Assembly: GCF_019931165.1 (NCBI RefSeq)
Contig: NZ_JAIOUP010000001.1
Span: 1-64,000 of the forward strand
Direction of reading: 5' to 3'
Origin: Schnuerera sp. xch1
GTDB taxonomy: Bacteria > Bacillota > Clostridia > Tissierellales > Tepidimicrobiaceae
DNA: 64,000 bases
The position numbers were made by a program, and so were the translations under genes. Every line of letters starts with the position of its first letter. Within the stretch, counting starts at the first letter, position 1. The notes under the pieces were generated by a model. The model searched no databases, was not told the origin of the DNA, and was given only the letters and a program-made list of their open reading frames with translations. Positions 15,343 to 25,115 of this stretch are shown here, piece after piece.

Positions 15343-15909
15343 ATGGCAACTAAATTTTTTATAAACATTCATGAAAATCCCATAATAGCAGCAGTAAACG
15401 ACTCATTAAAATTTGAGGAAATGCTGAAATCTCCAGTTGAAAATGTATTTTTACTTTCTGGAAACATATTAAATATAGGGGGAATTGTAAATAAATGCAA
15501 AAGACATAATAAAGGTGTTTTTATCCATATTGATTTGATTGATGGTATTGCTAAAGATAAATGGAGCTTAGAATATATAGCTAAAAATGTGAAACCCGAT
15601 GGAATAATTACAACTAAAAGTAATTTAATAAAATTAGCTAAAAAATTTGGTTTATTTACTATACAAAGACTTTTTATATTAGATTCTTTATCCCTTGAAA
15701 GAGGAATAAAGTTGATAAAATCAGCCAAACCTGATGCGGTGGAAATTCTTCCAGGTATAATACCTAAAGTTATAAAATATATTCATGAGGAAACTAGAAT
15801 ACCTATAATTGCTGGTGGATTGATAAGGAATAAAGAGGATGTAATTGAATGCTTGAATGCAGGCACACTGGGGATATCTACTAGTAACAGTGAAGTATGG
15901 TATATGTAA
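15343..15909 (+). CDS. glpP: Glycerol-3-phosphate responsive antiterminator GlpP
   Basis: A 188-aa GlpP-family RNA-binding antiterminator with a TIM-barrel fold. In Bacillus it binds glycerol-3-phosphate and lets transcription pass leader terminators of glp genes. Landmarks are GVFIHIDLIDGIAKDK near 59-74, PDGIITTKSNLI near 85 and EILPGIIPKVI near 128. AAGGACGGTG precedes the ATG. It leads glpF-glpK-glpA. A strong terminator at 18350-18405, just before the glpA-like gene, is a plausible target (inference). Confidence 0.9.
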   Translation: MATKFFINIHENPIIAAVNDSLKFEEMLKSPVENVFLLSGNILNIGGIVNKCKRHNKGVFIHIDLIDGIAKDKWSLEYIAKNVKPDGIITTKSNLIKLAKKFGLFTIQRLFILDSLSLERGIKLIKSAKPDAVEILPGIIPKVIKYIHEETRIPIIAGGLIRNKEDVIECLNAGTLGISTSNSEVWYM

Positions 15910-16002
15910 TTAATTTGAAGGGGACATGGTATTGCAAAATAATTGCTAAGTAGTACAATTCATATTTGGATGTTTAAAATAATTAAAAAGGGGAGAATTA
16001 AT

Positions 16003-16731
16003 ATGTCAAATATGGCAATGTACACAGCGGAGTTTTTTGGTACAATGATACTTATTCTATTAGGTGATGGGGTTGTGGCAAACGTTTCGCTTAAAAAATC
16101 TAAAGCTCATGATGGCGGTTGGATTGTTGTTGCTACTGCATGGGGACTTGCAGTAGCTATGGCAGCGTATATTACTGGATGGGTGAGTGGGGCTCATATA
16201 AATCCAGCATTAACTATTGCTATGGCAACAGTTGGAAATATTTCTTGGTCATTAGTGCCAGGTTATATAGTTGCTCAGACATTAGGAGGAATAGTTGGAG
16301 GATTTTTAGTATATGTATCCTTTAGGGATCACTTTGCAGCTACTGATGATGCAGATGTTAAATTAGGAATATTTTCTACAGGACCGGCAATAAGACATCT
16401 AAAGTGGAACTTTATAACAGAAGTTATAGGTACAGCTATATTAGTTATAGGGATCTTAGGTATAAATTATGGAGAAAATGGAGTAGGGCCATTGAGTGCA
16501 TTATTAGCAGGTTTCTTGGTGTGGAGTATTGGATTGAGTTTAGGAGGACCAACGGGTTATGCTATAAATCCAGCTAGGGATTTAGGACCAAGGATAGCCC
16601 ACGCTATACTTCCTATTCCAGGAAAGAGAGATTCAGACTGGGAATATGCATGGGTACCAGTTGTTGGGCCTATTGTAGGCGGTATAATTGGAGCACTTCT
16701 ATATCAATTTTTTCTTAATCTATGGACATAA
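16003..16731 (+). CDS. glpF: Glycerol uptake facilitator GlpF
   Basis: A 242-aa MIP-family channel with six membrane helices and two NPA boxes: GAHINPALTIA (first) and GYAINPARDLGPR (second). The Asp after the second NPAR is the mark of aquaglyceroporins. The open frame continues 20 codons upstream, but AAGGGGAGA (15988-15996) and family length place the start at the ATG at 16003. It lies 73 bp before glpK. Confidence 0.94.
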   Translation: MSNMAMYTAEFFGTMILILLGDGVVANVSLKKSKAHDGGWIVVATAWGLAVAMAAYITGWVSGAHINPALTIAMATVGNISWSLVPGYIVAQTLGGIVGGFLVYVSFRDHFAATDDADVKLGIFSTGPAIRHLKWNFITEVIGTAILVIGILGINYGENGVGPLSALLAGFLVWSIGLSLGGPTGYAINPARDLGPRIAHAILPIPGKRDSDWEYAWVPVVGPIVGGIIGALLYQFFLNLWT

Positions 16732-16801
16732 AGAAAAGGTTTACTGGAATCATACGATAATCTAATAATTGAAAAATATTGAAATATATTATGGAGGGTG
16801 A

Positions 16802-18298
<1,497 letters not shown>

Positions 18299-18349
18299 GA
18301 CTCGTAAAATATATATAATGAAAAGAAAATATTAGGTTGAGATGATGAG

Positions 18350-18405
18350 AACCACACTAATTTTCCTATGGAATGATAGGTTTAATTTAGTGTGGTCTTT
18401 CTTTA
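18350..18405 (+). terminator. Terminator (possible GlpP-controlled attenuator) before the glpA-like gene
   Basis: ACCACACTAA (18351-18360) pairs with TTAGTGTGGT (18387-18396), extended by AT pairs, and is followed by CTTTCTTT. It ends 24 bp before the next start codon. That is the arrangement of the GlpP target upstream of Bacillus glpD, so it may be an antitermination site. Confidence 0.7.
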
Positions 18406-18429
18406 TTAATAAAAAAGGAGGCAATCTTG

Positions 18430-19866
18430 ATGTATGATATAACAATAATAGGGGCTGGGGTAATAGGAAACTTTATAGCAAGGGAATTATCAAAATATAA
18501 ATTAAATTTAACCATTGTAGAAAAGGATAATGACGTATCCAATGGTACCACTAAGGCAAATAGTGCCATAATTCATGGTGGTTATGATGCAAAACCAGGT
18601 ACGAATATGGCAGAATTCAACTCAAAGGGAAATCCTATGTTTGATAAGGTATGTGAAGAATTAGATGTACCTTTTAAGAGAATAGGTTCCCTAGTACTAG
18701 CTTTTGATGATAAGGATATGAAATCCCTAGAGGAACTTTACAACAGAAGTATAGAAAACAATATACCTGATGTTGAGATAATAGATGGAGATAGGGTAGT
18801 AGATATGGAACCTAATATAAATGGTGATGTTAAAGGGGCATTATATTCTCCAACAGCAGGTATAATCGGAGTATATGAATTGGCTATAGCATTAGCTGAA
18901 AATGCAATAGACAATGGTGTAGATCTTAAACTTAATACTGAAGTGAAAGATATTGAAAAGACAGATGAGGGATATAAAATATTTACAAATGATGGAGAGA
19001 TAAAATCAAAATATATAATCAATTGCGCCGGCGTATATGCGGATAAAATAAATAATATGGTAGCAGAGGAGAGTTTCAAAATTCTCCCAAGAAGAGGAGA
19101 GTATTATGTCTTAGATAAGAGTGCCTCATATATAACTAATCATGTAATATTTCAATGTCCTAATGAATTTGGAAAGGGAGTTTTAATTGCTCCTACAGTT
19201 CATGGAAATATAATAGTTGGACCAAACAGTCAGGAATTAAATGATGATGAAAGGAATCAAACACAGACTTCTAGAGATAGTCTTGAATATATTAAAAAGA
19301 CAGCTTTAAAGAGCATAGAAAAAATACCATTTAACAATACTATAACAAACTTCTCAGGTATTAGGGCAGAACCAAGCACAGGAGATTTTATAATAGAAGA
19401 GTTAGAGAAAGCAAAGGGATTTATAAATGTGGCAGGAATTAAATCACCAGGATTATCATCAGCTCCAGCAATAGCTCAGCATGTAGTGAGGTTAGTTCAA
19501 GAAATATCCGGTGGATTAGAGGAAAATTTAGCATTTAATCCTAGAAGGAAAATGATTATATTTAGTAAACTGAGTAAAGAAGAAAAGGCTGAATTGATAA
19601 AAAAGAATCCAAGGTATGGAAGGATTATTTGTAGATGTGAGAATATAACAGAAGGTGAGATAATAGATAGTATAAGGAGAAATGCTGGGGCAACCACAGT
19701 TGATGGAGTAAAGAAGAGGGTAAGGCCTGGAGCAGGAAGATGTCAGGGTAGTTTTTGTGGTCCTAGGGTAATGAAAATACTAGCAAGGGAATTAAATAAG
19801 GATATGGAAGAGATAGTAAAGGATGGAAATAAATCAAATATATTGACAGGAAAAACAAAATCCTAA
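18430..19866 (+). CDS. glpA: Glycerol-3-phosphate dehydrogenase, GlpA-like FAD subunit with BFD [2Fe-2S] domain
   Basis: A 478-aa FAD-dependent oxidoreductase. It has a DAO-type Rossmann start (DITIIGAGVIGNFIAREL), the motif ANSAIIHGGYDAKPGT and a C-terminal BFD-like domain. The latter carries Cys residues at IICRCEN and GRCQGSFCGP, suited to a [2Fe-2S] centre. It probably oxidises glycerol-3-phosphate to DHAP and passes electrons to the second flavoprotein downstream. The ATG at 18430 is preceded by AAAAAGGAGG (18411-18420). Confidence 0.88.
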   Translation: MYDITIIGAGVIGNFIARELSKYKLNLTIVEKDNDVSNGTTKANSAIIHGGYDAKPGTNMAEFNSKGNPMFDKVCEELDVPFKRIGSLVLAFDDKDMKSLEELYNRSIENNIPDVEIIDGDRVVDMEPNINGDVKGALYSPTAGIIGVYELAIALAENAIDNGVDLKLNTEVKDIEKTDEGYKIFTNDGEIKSKYIINCAGVYADKINNMVAEESFKILPRRGEYYVLDKSASYITNHVIFQCPNEFGKGVLIAPTVHGNIIVGPNSQELNDDERNQTQTSRDSLEYIKKTALKSIEKIPFNNTITNFSGIRAEPSTGDFIIEELEKAKGFINVAGIKSPGLSSAPAIAQHVVRLVQEISGGLEENLAFNPRRKMIIFSKLSKEEKAELIKKNPRYGRIICRCENITEGEIIDSIRRNAGATTVDGVKKRVRPGAGRCQGSFCGPRVMKILARELNKDMEEIVKDGNKSNILTGKTKS

Positions 19867-19910
19867 GATGTTATTAGTATTTATAAAATAGAAATAATAG
19901 GAGTGATAAT

Positions 19911-21191
19911 GTGTTGAATTGCGATATTGTAGTCATAGGAGGAGGCCCAGCAGGGTTAGCTGCTGCGATAGAAGCAAAAAAATATGGTATAGATGATATT
20001 TTAATTATAGAGAGGGATAAGGAATTAGGAGGAATCCTTCAACAGTGTATCCATAATGGATTTGGTCTTCATGTATTTAAGGAAGAGCTGACTGGACCAG
20101 GATATGCAGAGAAGTTTATAAATGAATTAAAGGGATTAAATATAGAATATAAATTAGATACTATGGTATTGGATATAACAGAAGATAAATTGATAAGTGC
20201 TATAAATACAAAAGATGGATTTATGGAGATGAAGTCAGGAGCAGTAGTACTAGCAATGGGATGTAGGGAGAAACCAAGGGGAGCATTATCAATACCAGGA
20301 ACTAGACCTGCAGGGGTATTCACGGCAGGAACAGCTCAGAGATTTATAAATATTGAGGGCTATATGGTAGGTAAAAAGGTAGTAATATTGGGTTCGGGAG
20401 ACATAGGACTTATCATAGCTAGAAGACTTACTCTAGAGGGAGCCGAAGTGAAGGCTGTTGCAGAACTGATGCCTTATCCAGGAGGCTTGACTCGAAATAT
20501 AGTTCAATGTTTGGATGATTTTGATATACCACTACTTTTAAGTCATACAGTAGTAGATATAAAAGGAAGGGATAGGGTAGAAGGAGTAATAATTGCAAAG
20601 GTAGATGATAATAAGAAGCCTATACCGGGAACTGAAAAATTTTATGAATGTGATACATTACTACTTTCCGTTGGATTAATACCAGAAAATGAATTATCAA
20701 AGAGTGCAGGAATTGAAATAGATAGGGGAACTAATGGGCCAAAGATAAACGAATCTATGGAGACAAATATAGAAGGTATATTTGCTTGTGGTAATGTTGT
20801 ACATGTTCACGATCTTGTTGACTTTGTTACAGAGGAAAGTAGAAGGGCTGGGAAAAATGCAGCTAAGTTTATAAAAAATCAATTATCAAAGAATGATCAT
20901 GTAATTAATACTGAAGCAAAGGATGGTATAAGATATATAATTCCACATGAAATTAGAGAAGAGAATTTGGATAAGAATCTGGATTTATTTATGAGAGTAG
21001 TAGATGTATATAAGGATGTAAAATTAGTAATTAAAGCTGATGGAGAAATAGTAAGGGAAATTAATAGAAAGCATTTAGTTCCTGGGAAAATGGAAAGAGT
21101 TAAAATATCAATTAAAGACATAAAGAATAAGAATATATCTAATATTACGGTAGAAGTTCAAGGAAAGGGGAAGCAATATGAAGGGATATGA
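19911..21191 (+). CDS. NAD(P)/FAD-dependent oxidoreductase of the glp cluster (GlpB-position partner)
   Basis: A 426-aa two-dinucleotide-binding flavoprotein. The FAD site is CDIVVIGGGPAGLAAAIEAKK at the N-terminus. A second Rossmann motif (KVVILGSGDIGLIIARRL) follows, and the C-terminal FAD motif GIFACGNVVHVHDLVDFV comes later. It belongs to the glpA-neighbour family found in Clostridia, likely passing electrons between the GlpA-like subunit and NAD(P) or another acceptor (inference). The start is a GTG at 19911 after GGAGTGA; a TTG at 19914 is an alternative. It overlaps the DUF1667 gene by 14 bp. Confidence 0.85.
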   Translation: MLNCDIVVIGGGPAGLAAAIEAKKYGIDDILIIERDKELGGILQQCIHNGFGLHVFKEELTGPGYAEKFINELKGLNIEYKLDTMVLDITEDKLISAINTKDGFMEMKSGAVVLAMGCREKPRGALSIPGTRPAGVFTAGTAQRFINIEGYMVGKKVVILGSGDIGLIIARRLTLEGAEVKAVAELMPYPGGLTRNIVQCLDDFDIPLLLSHTVVDIKGRDRVEGVIIAKVDDNKKPIPGTEKFYECDTLLLSVGLIPENELSKSAGIEIDRGTNGPKINESMETNIEGIFACGNVVHVHDLVDFVTEESRRAGKNAAKFIKNQLSKNDHVINTEAKDGIRYIIPHEIREENLDKNLDLFMRVVDVYKDVKLVIKADGEIVREINRKHLVPGKMERVKISIKDIKNKNISNITVEVQGKGKQYEGI

Positions 21192-21549
21192 AAAGATATG
21201 TATAGTTTGTCCAATAGGATGTAAGCTTACTATAAAAGAAGATCCAAAAAGTGATGATGGATATATAGTAGAAGGAAATAACTGTCCTAGGGGAGAAATA
21301 TATGGCAAAAAGGAAGTGACAAATCCCACTAGAGTATTGACTACAACAGCAAAGATAGTAGGTGCTCATCTTAATAGAATACCAGTTATAAGTAATGATG
21401 GTTTACCTAAGGATAAATTATTTAAATGTATGGAAATTATAAATAGTTTAGAAGTGTCAGCACCGATAAAGTTAGGAGATGTGGTAGTAGAAAATATAAT
21501 GGGCACTGGCGTAGATATAGTAGCATCTAGAAGTATGGAGAAATACTAA
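21178..21549 (+). CDS. DUF1667 cysteine-rich protein of the glp cluster
   Basis: A 123-aa DUF1667 protein. Cysteines CIVCPIGC (8, 11, 15) and NNCPRGE suggest a metal or Fe-S site. The family is almost always found beside GlpA/GlpB-like flavoproteins in anaerobic Firmicutes and may be the third subunit of the complex in place of GlpC. The start overlaps the end of the upstream gene, which implies coupled translation. The function is not established. Confidence 0.85.
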   Translation: MKGYEKICIVCPIGCKLTIKEDPKSDDGYIVEGNNCPRGEIYGKKEVTNPTRVLTTTAKIVGAHLNRIPVISNDGLPKDKLFKCMEIINSLEVSAPIKLGDVVVENIMGTGVDIVASRSMEKY

Positions 21550-21562
21550 AATATTTAATTAG

Positions 21563-21594
21563 GAAAGGGTAGATATATTTATATCTATCCTTTA
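21563..21594 (+). terminator. Rho-independent terminator of the glp operon
   Basis: The stem AAAGGGTAGATATA / TATATCTATCCTTT with a very short loop lies 14 bp after the DUF1667 stop. Confidence 0.65.
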
Positions 21595-21621
21595 AGTTCT
21601 TGCAGTACTTTACAGTGGTGA

Positions 21622-21783
21622 CAATGTTACTTAATAGAAAATGTAGATAACTTAAAAGTTAACCAAGCATTTATTGAGTCCTGTACAAGTGGAAGATATA
21701 GAAGAAGCTCTTACAAGATCCTTAATGGTAAACAGGTTCATTCTGATATTAGATTGATCATTATACCTAATAATTGTTATTAA
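21622..21783 (+). pseudogene. Remnant of an aconitase/LeuC-family gene
   Basis: About 53 codons remain readable between an upstream in-frame TGA (21619-21621) and a TAA (21781-21783). The translation contains VNQAFIESCTSGRY and later KILNGKQVHSDIRLIIIP. This matches the LeuC/homoaconitase segment that normally reads like vdQvfIGSCTNGR...ILKGkkVhpdvrliviP, including the Cys ligand of the [4Fe-4S] cluster. There is no start signal, and the part between the two motifs is corrupted. It is a decayed fragment of a 3-isopropylmalate dehydratase-like large subunit. Confidence 0.75.
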
Positions 21784-21875
21784 AGTCTTTAAATAATATA
21801 ATCAAGATATGGTATACATATAAGTAAAATATATTTGAACTACGGCTTTTTATGAAAATTTAAAATTGTAGTTAA

Positions 21876-21974
21876 ACTACGCTTCAATTTATAGATGCTC
21901 TAGAAGACAATGATGACGTTCAAGATGTATATCATAATTGGGATATACCAGAAGATTTGGAATTACAAAATTAA
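21876..21974 (+). pseudogene. 3' remnant of a second yebC gene
   Basis: After an in-frame TAA at 21873-21875 the frame reads LQFIDALEDNDD and continues to WDIPEDLELQN, then stops. It is the C-terminal end of a YebC protein. The middle 49 bp are identical to the intact yebC, but the flanks differ (FIDA versus LIET; EDLELQN versus FDIEE). It is therefore derived from another yebC allele or paralogue rather than a simple tandem copy. Confidence 0.85.
21901..21949 (+). repeat. 49-bp perfect direct repeat, right copy
   Basis: Identical to 14933-14981 in yebC. It forms the right boundary of the glycerol block and lies within the yebC relic. The rest of 21595-22095 contains only the two relics and AT-rich spacer. 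Confidence 0.97.
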
Positions 21975-22095
21975 AAATATGTTGTTTTATTTTAACTATT
22001 TTGCAAATTACAGGCTATTATGTTTTGCATAAAAGAATCTTTCTTTAAACATAATACCTTTATAGATTAAAATAAGTATTTGAAGGAGGAAGTAT

Positions 22096-22269
22096 ATGGC
22101 AGTCAATGAAACCTTTGAGTCAATAAAAGAAAGATTCAGAAAAGCAGATGTAGAAGAAAAAATAAAGATATATACTTCTGTACGAGGACTAACTGTAGAA
22201 CAATATAAAGAGTTATTGAGAATGTTCCCAATTAAACATTTAGACAGATTAGAAAAGGCAATGGGTTAA
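22096..22269 (+). CDS. 57-aa conserved-looking small protein, unknown function
   Basis: ATG at 22096 follows GAAGGAGGAAG at a good distance. The 57 codons encode MAVNETFESIKERFRKADVE, then a helical Lys/Glu-rich stretch (QYKELLRMFPIKHLDRLEKA) and a stop. It is soluble and probably all-helical. A strong terminator follows at once, so it is a complete transcription unit. I do not recognise a named family. It lies just outside the yebC relic and may be the original neighbour of yebC. Confidence 0.7.
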   Translation: MAVNETFESIKERFRKADVEEKIKIYTSVRGLTVEQYKELLRMFPIKHLDRLEKAMG

Positions 22270-22299
22270 AGTATTATTGATTTTAAATTTGCTAACATA

Positions 22300-22340
22300 T
22301 AAAAGTTGAAAGAAAATTCTCTTTCAACTTTTGTTATTTT
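22300..22340 (+). terminator. Rho-independent terminator after the 57-aa gene
   Basis: AAAAGTTGAAAGA pairs with TCTTTCAACTTTT around an AAATTC loop, then a T-rich run. Confidence 0.85.
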
Positions 22341-22395
22341 AGAGTGGACAATTTTTGGTAAGTTAGAGATAATAATACGGGAGGTAGTAATATTT

Positions 22396-23055
22396 ATGAA
22401 TAAATTGTTAACAATAATAATCTTGATTTTTCTTCCTGTATTTTTTTTATTAAAGTCTGTAGAAATCAATACATTTAACAAAGGCTTCTATTTAGAATCC
22501 TTTCAAAAATATGATGTCATTGAGACAACAGATATGGATTTACAAGATTTAAGTAATATTACAGATAATCTGTTTAGTTATTTAAAAGACGAATCAGATG
22601 AAACAATATTAAAATCTAATTTTAATGAGAGAGAAATTTTACATATGAAGGATGTAAAGAAACTTTTTAAGTATGGATTTATTCTAAAAAATACTTTATT
22701 CATACTATCCTTATTTGCAATAATAATACTTATTGCAAATAAGGATAGTAAAAGTATGGGAAAGAGAATATTTTATGGTACATTTGTATGGTGGGGATTG
22801 ATAACGTTGATATTTGTATTAATAACTATCAATTTTAATAAATGTTTTACCTATTTTCATCTCATTTTTTTTGATAATGATTTATGGGTATTAAATCCAA
22901 ATACAGATCTATTGATCCAAATGCTTCCTCAAAAATTCTTTATAGATATATTTCAAAACATAGTATTATTATTCTTAGGGTTGTTGGTAATACTACAAGT
23001 AATAGGATATATATTTATGAAGAAGGGAAAGGATAATAAGTGGAAGAGTTATTAA
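22396..23055 (+). CDS. TIGR01906/DUF1461 integral membrane protein
   Basis: A 219-aa membrane protein with about four helices (residues 2-19, 94-114, 125-147 and 187-210). An extracytoplasmic segment contains the family pattern FNEREILHMKDVKKLF. A second conserved stretch, FHLIFFDNDLWVLNP, lies before the last helix. The open frame runs 30 codons further upstream into the terminator, but GGGAGGT (22379-22385) supports the ATG at 22396. The family has no known function. It overlaps the next gene by 16 bp. Confidence 0.85.
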   Translation: MNKLLTIIILIFLPVFFLLKSVEINTFNKGFYLESFQKYDVIETTDMDLQDLSNITDNLFSYLKDESDETILKSNFNEREILHMKDVKKLFKYGFILKNTLFILSLFAIIILIANKDSKSMGKRIFYGTFVWWGLITLIFVLITINFNKCFTYFHLIFFDNDLWVLNPNTDLLIQMLPQKFFIDIFQNIVLLFLGLLVILQVIGYIFMKKGKDNKWKSY

Positions 23056-23960
23056 ATTTTAAAAATTGTGTTAGTAAGATTAGAAAGAGATTGATTGTAA
23101 ACAATTATTACACTAGAAAGATAAAAGGTGGAAAAAGTGTACAAGCGACATTACTTGATAATATTTTTTTAGTCATAGTTGTAGCAACGTTTTTACTAAT
23201 AATTATATTTAATTTAACTAATGATTTTGATTTAACGGTTATGCTAACTATTGTTCTGGGAGGTTTTTATTTTTTTATATCTTTACTATGGCGTAGAGGA
23301 ACTAGATATAAAAAAATTAATGAAATTAATGAGGATCTTGCGAATAAGCAAGTTATTAAAGAAATATCTAAATATGGTAACAGAGACTTTTTATTATATG
23401 TAAAAGAATTGCTTGAAAATTATTATAACACTACATTTTTCGAATACGATAAATATATTGATTTTATTGGAGAGATAGAGGGAGAAATATATGGAATTAA
23501 GTGTTTTAAAAATTCATTGGATAATGGAGTTAATATTAAGGATCTAGAACATTTTACTAGAGAAATGAAAAATAAAAATATTAAGGATGGTATAATTGTT
23601 ACCAGTTCTTATTTTTCAGAAGAGGTAAAGGAAAAAGTTAATTATGTAAAAATAGATTTTGATCAAATAAAAATAATGCTAAAGGAAACAGGAAATTATC
23701 CGTCAAATAAGGAAATAGAGGAATTGATAATTACTAAATATAATAATAAAAGACTAGGTTTAAAAAATAAGCTAAAGATTAAAGGCAAAAAAAAGATAAT
23801 AAAGTTTATATTACTAGGAATTGCTTTATACTTAATTTCTTTTTTTGTAACATATCAATTATATTATAGAATAATGGCATTTATATCTATATCAGCAGGA
23901 ATTGTTATGGGGATCTATAATTCTGTTAAATATGTAGAACAAAAGCAAAAAGTAAATTAG
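23040..23960 (+). CDS. Membrane protein with Mrr-like (restriction endonuclease-fold) domain
   Basis: A 306-aa protein with two membrane helices near the N-terminus (about 38-58 and 68-84) and two near the C-terminus (about 255-295). Between them is a cytosolic domain resembling Mrr/RecB-like PD-(D/E)xK nucleases: a helix-rich start (FLLYVKELLENYY), D141 then GEIYGIKCFK, and the later strand GIIVTSSYFSEEV. The catalytic (D/E/Q)xK triad residue is G152 (GIK, 152-154), so cleavage activity is doubtful. The start is a GTG at 23040, coupled to the upstream gene. Confidence 0.7.
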   Translation: MEELLNFKNCVSKIRKRLIVNNYYTRKIKGGKSVQATLLDNIFLVIVVATFLLIIIFNLTNDFDLTVMLTIVLGGFYFFISLLWRRGTRYKKINEINEDLANKQVIKEISKYGNRDFLLYVKELLENYYNTTFFEYDKYIDFIGEIEGEIYGIKCFKNSLDNGVNIKDLEHFTREMKNKNIKDGIIVTSSYFSEEVKEKVNYVKIDFDQIKIMLKETGNYPSNKEIEELIITKYNNKRLGLKNKLKIKGKKKIIKFILLGIALYLISFFVTYQLYYRIMAFISISAGIVMGIYNSVKYVEQKQKVN

Positions 23961-23987
23961 TTTTAAATGAATTAAGAGGTGGTTTTG

Positions 23988-25103
23988 ATGATTAGATTTT
24001 TAACTGGAGGAGAGTCACATGGTGAAGGATTGATAGGAATAATCGAAGGATTTCCATCAAATGTGTATTTTGATATAGAATACATAAATAAAGAGCTCAA
24101 TAGAAGACAAGTTGGGTATGGTAGAAGTAATAGGATGGACATGGAACAAGATGAAATAAAAGTCTTATCGGGAATAAATAAAGGTTATACTACTGGAAAT
24201 CCAATATCTCTTATTATAAAGAACAGAGGAACTAATATTGACTTAGTTGAGATAACAAAGCCAAGACCAGGTCATGGTGATTTAGCTGGCACATTGAAAT
24301 ATAATCATAAAGGTGCTAGAAATGTAGTTGAAAGAGCTAGTGCAAGGGAAACAGCTATGAGAGTTGCAGTAGGTAGTGTATGTAAACTACTACTTAAAAA
24401 ATTTGAGATTAAAGTATATAGTCATGTTATCAAAATTGGAGATATTGAGGTTTCGATGAAATACAAAGATGAAAAAGAATTGGAGACTGCTAATAATTCT
24501 TCCGTAAGAGTTATAGATAAGGATACAGAAGAGTTGATTATAAAGAAGATCAAGCAGGCAAAAAAAGAAGAAGATACTTTAGGCGGGGTTGTAGAAGTGA
24601 TTGGTAAGAATATTCCAGTGGGCTTAGGAAGCTATACCAATTGGGATAGAAAATTAGACGCTAAAATTGCTCATAGTATCATGAGCATACCAGGTATAAA
24701 AGGTATTGAATTTGGATTAGGATTTGAGGCATCTAATAGATTAGGTTCACAAATGCATGATGAGATATTTTATGACTTAAATGGATTTTATAGAAAAACA
24801 AATAATGCAGGAGGCATAGAAGCAGGAGTTTCTAATGGTGAAGATATAGTTTTTAGAGCTGTAATGAAACCTATTCCTACTTTGAGGAAATCTTTAAAAA
24901 CTGTAGATATTGATACTAAAGAAGACGTTATAGCTCAGTTTGAAAGGTCTGATGTTTGTGCGGTACCATCTGTATGCATAGTAGCTGAAAGCATGCTTGC
25001 ATATGTACTAGCCAATGAAATGGTTTCAAAATTTGGTGGTGATAGTATAGAAGAGATTAAATCAAGTTTTAGCAATTATATGAGTGATTTAAAGAATAGA
25101 TAA
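23988..25103 (+). CDS. aroC: Chorismate synthase
   Basis: A 371-aa FMN-dependent enzyme that converts EPSP to chorismate. Family motifs are GESHGEGLIGIIEGFPS at the N-terminus, RPGHGDLAGTLKYNHKGARNVVERASARETA in the centre (positions 91-121) and RKSLKTVD later. A GTG at 23979 is in frame, but AGAGGTG at 23975-23981 indicates the ATG at 23988. First gene of aroC-aroB-aroA. Confidence 0.96.
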   Translation: MIRFLTGGESHGEGLIGIIEGFPSNVYFDIEYINKELNRRQVGYGRSNRMDMEQDEIKVLSGINKGYTTGNPISLIIKNRGTNIDLVEITKPRPGHGDLAGTLKYNHKGARNVVERASARETAMRVAVGSVCKLLLKKFEIKVYSHVIKIGDIEVSMKYKDEKELETANNSSVRVIDKDTEELIIKKIKQAKKEEDTLGGVVEVIGKNIPVGLGSYTNWDRKLDAKIAHSIMSIPGIKGIEFGLGFEASNRLGSQMHDEIFYDLNGFYRKTNNAGGIEAGVSNGEDIVFRAVMKPIPTLRKSLKTVDIDTKEDVIAQFERSDVCAVPSVCIVAESMLAYVLANEMVSKFGGDSIEEIKSSFSNYMSDLKNR

Positions 25104-25115
25104 CAGGGTGATTAT

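Noticed and set aside
22000-22095. Promoter for the 57-aa gene (TTGCAT with CATAAT)
   Set aside because: The spacing is 19 bp and the -10 is poor; not strong enough to list.
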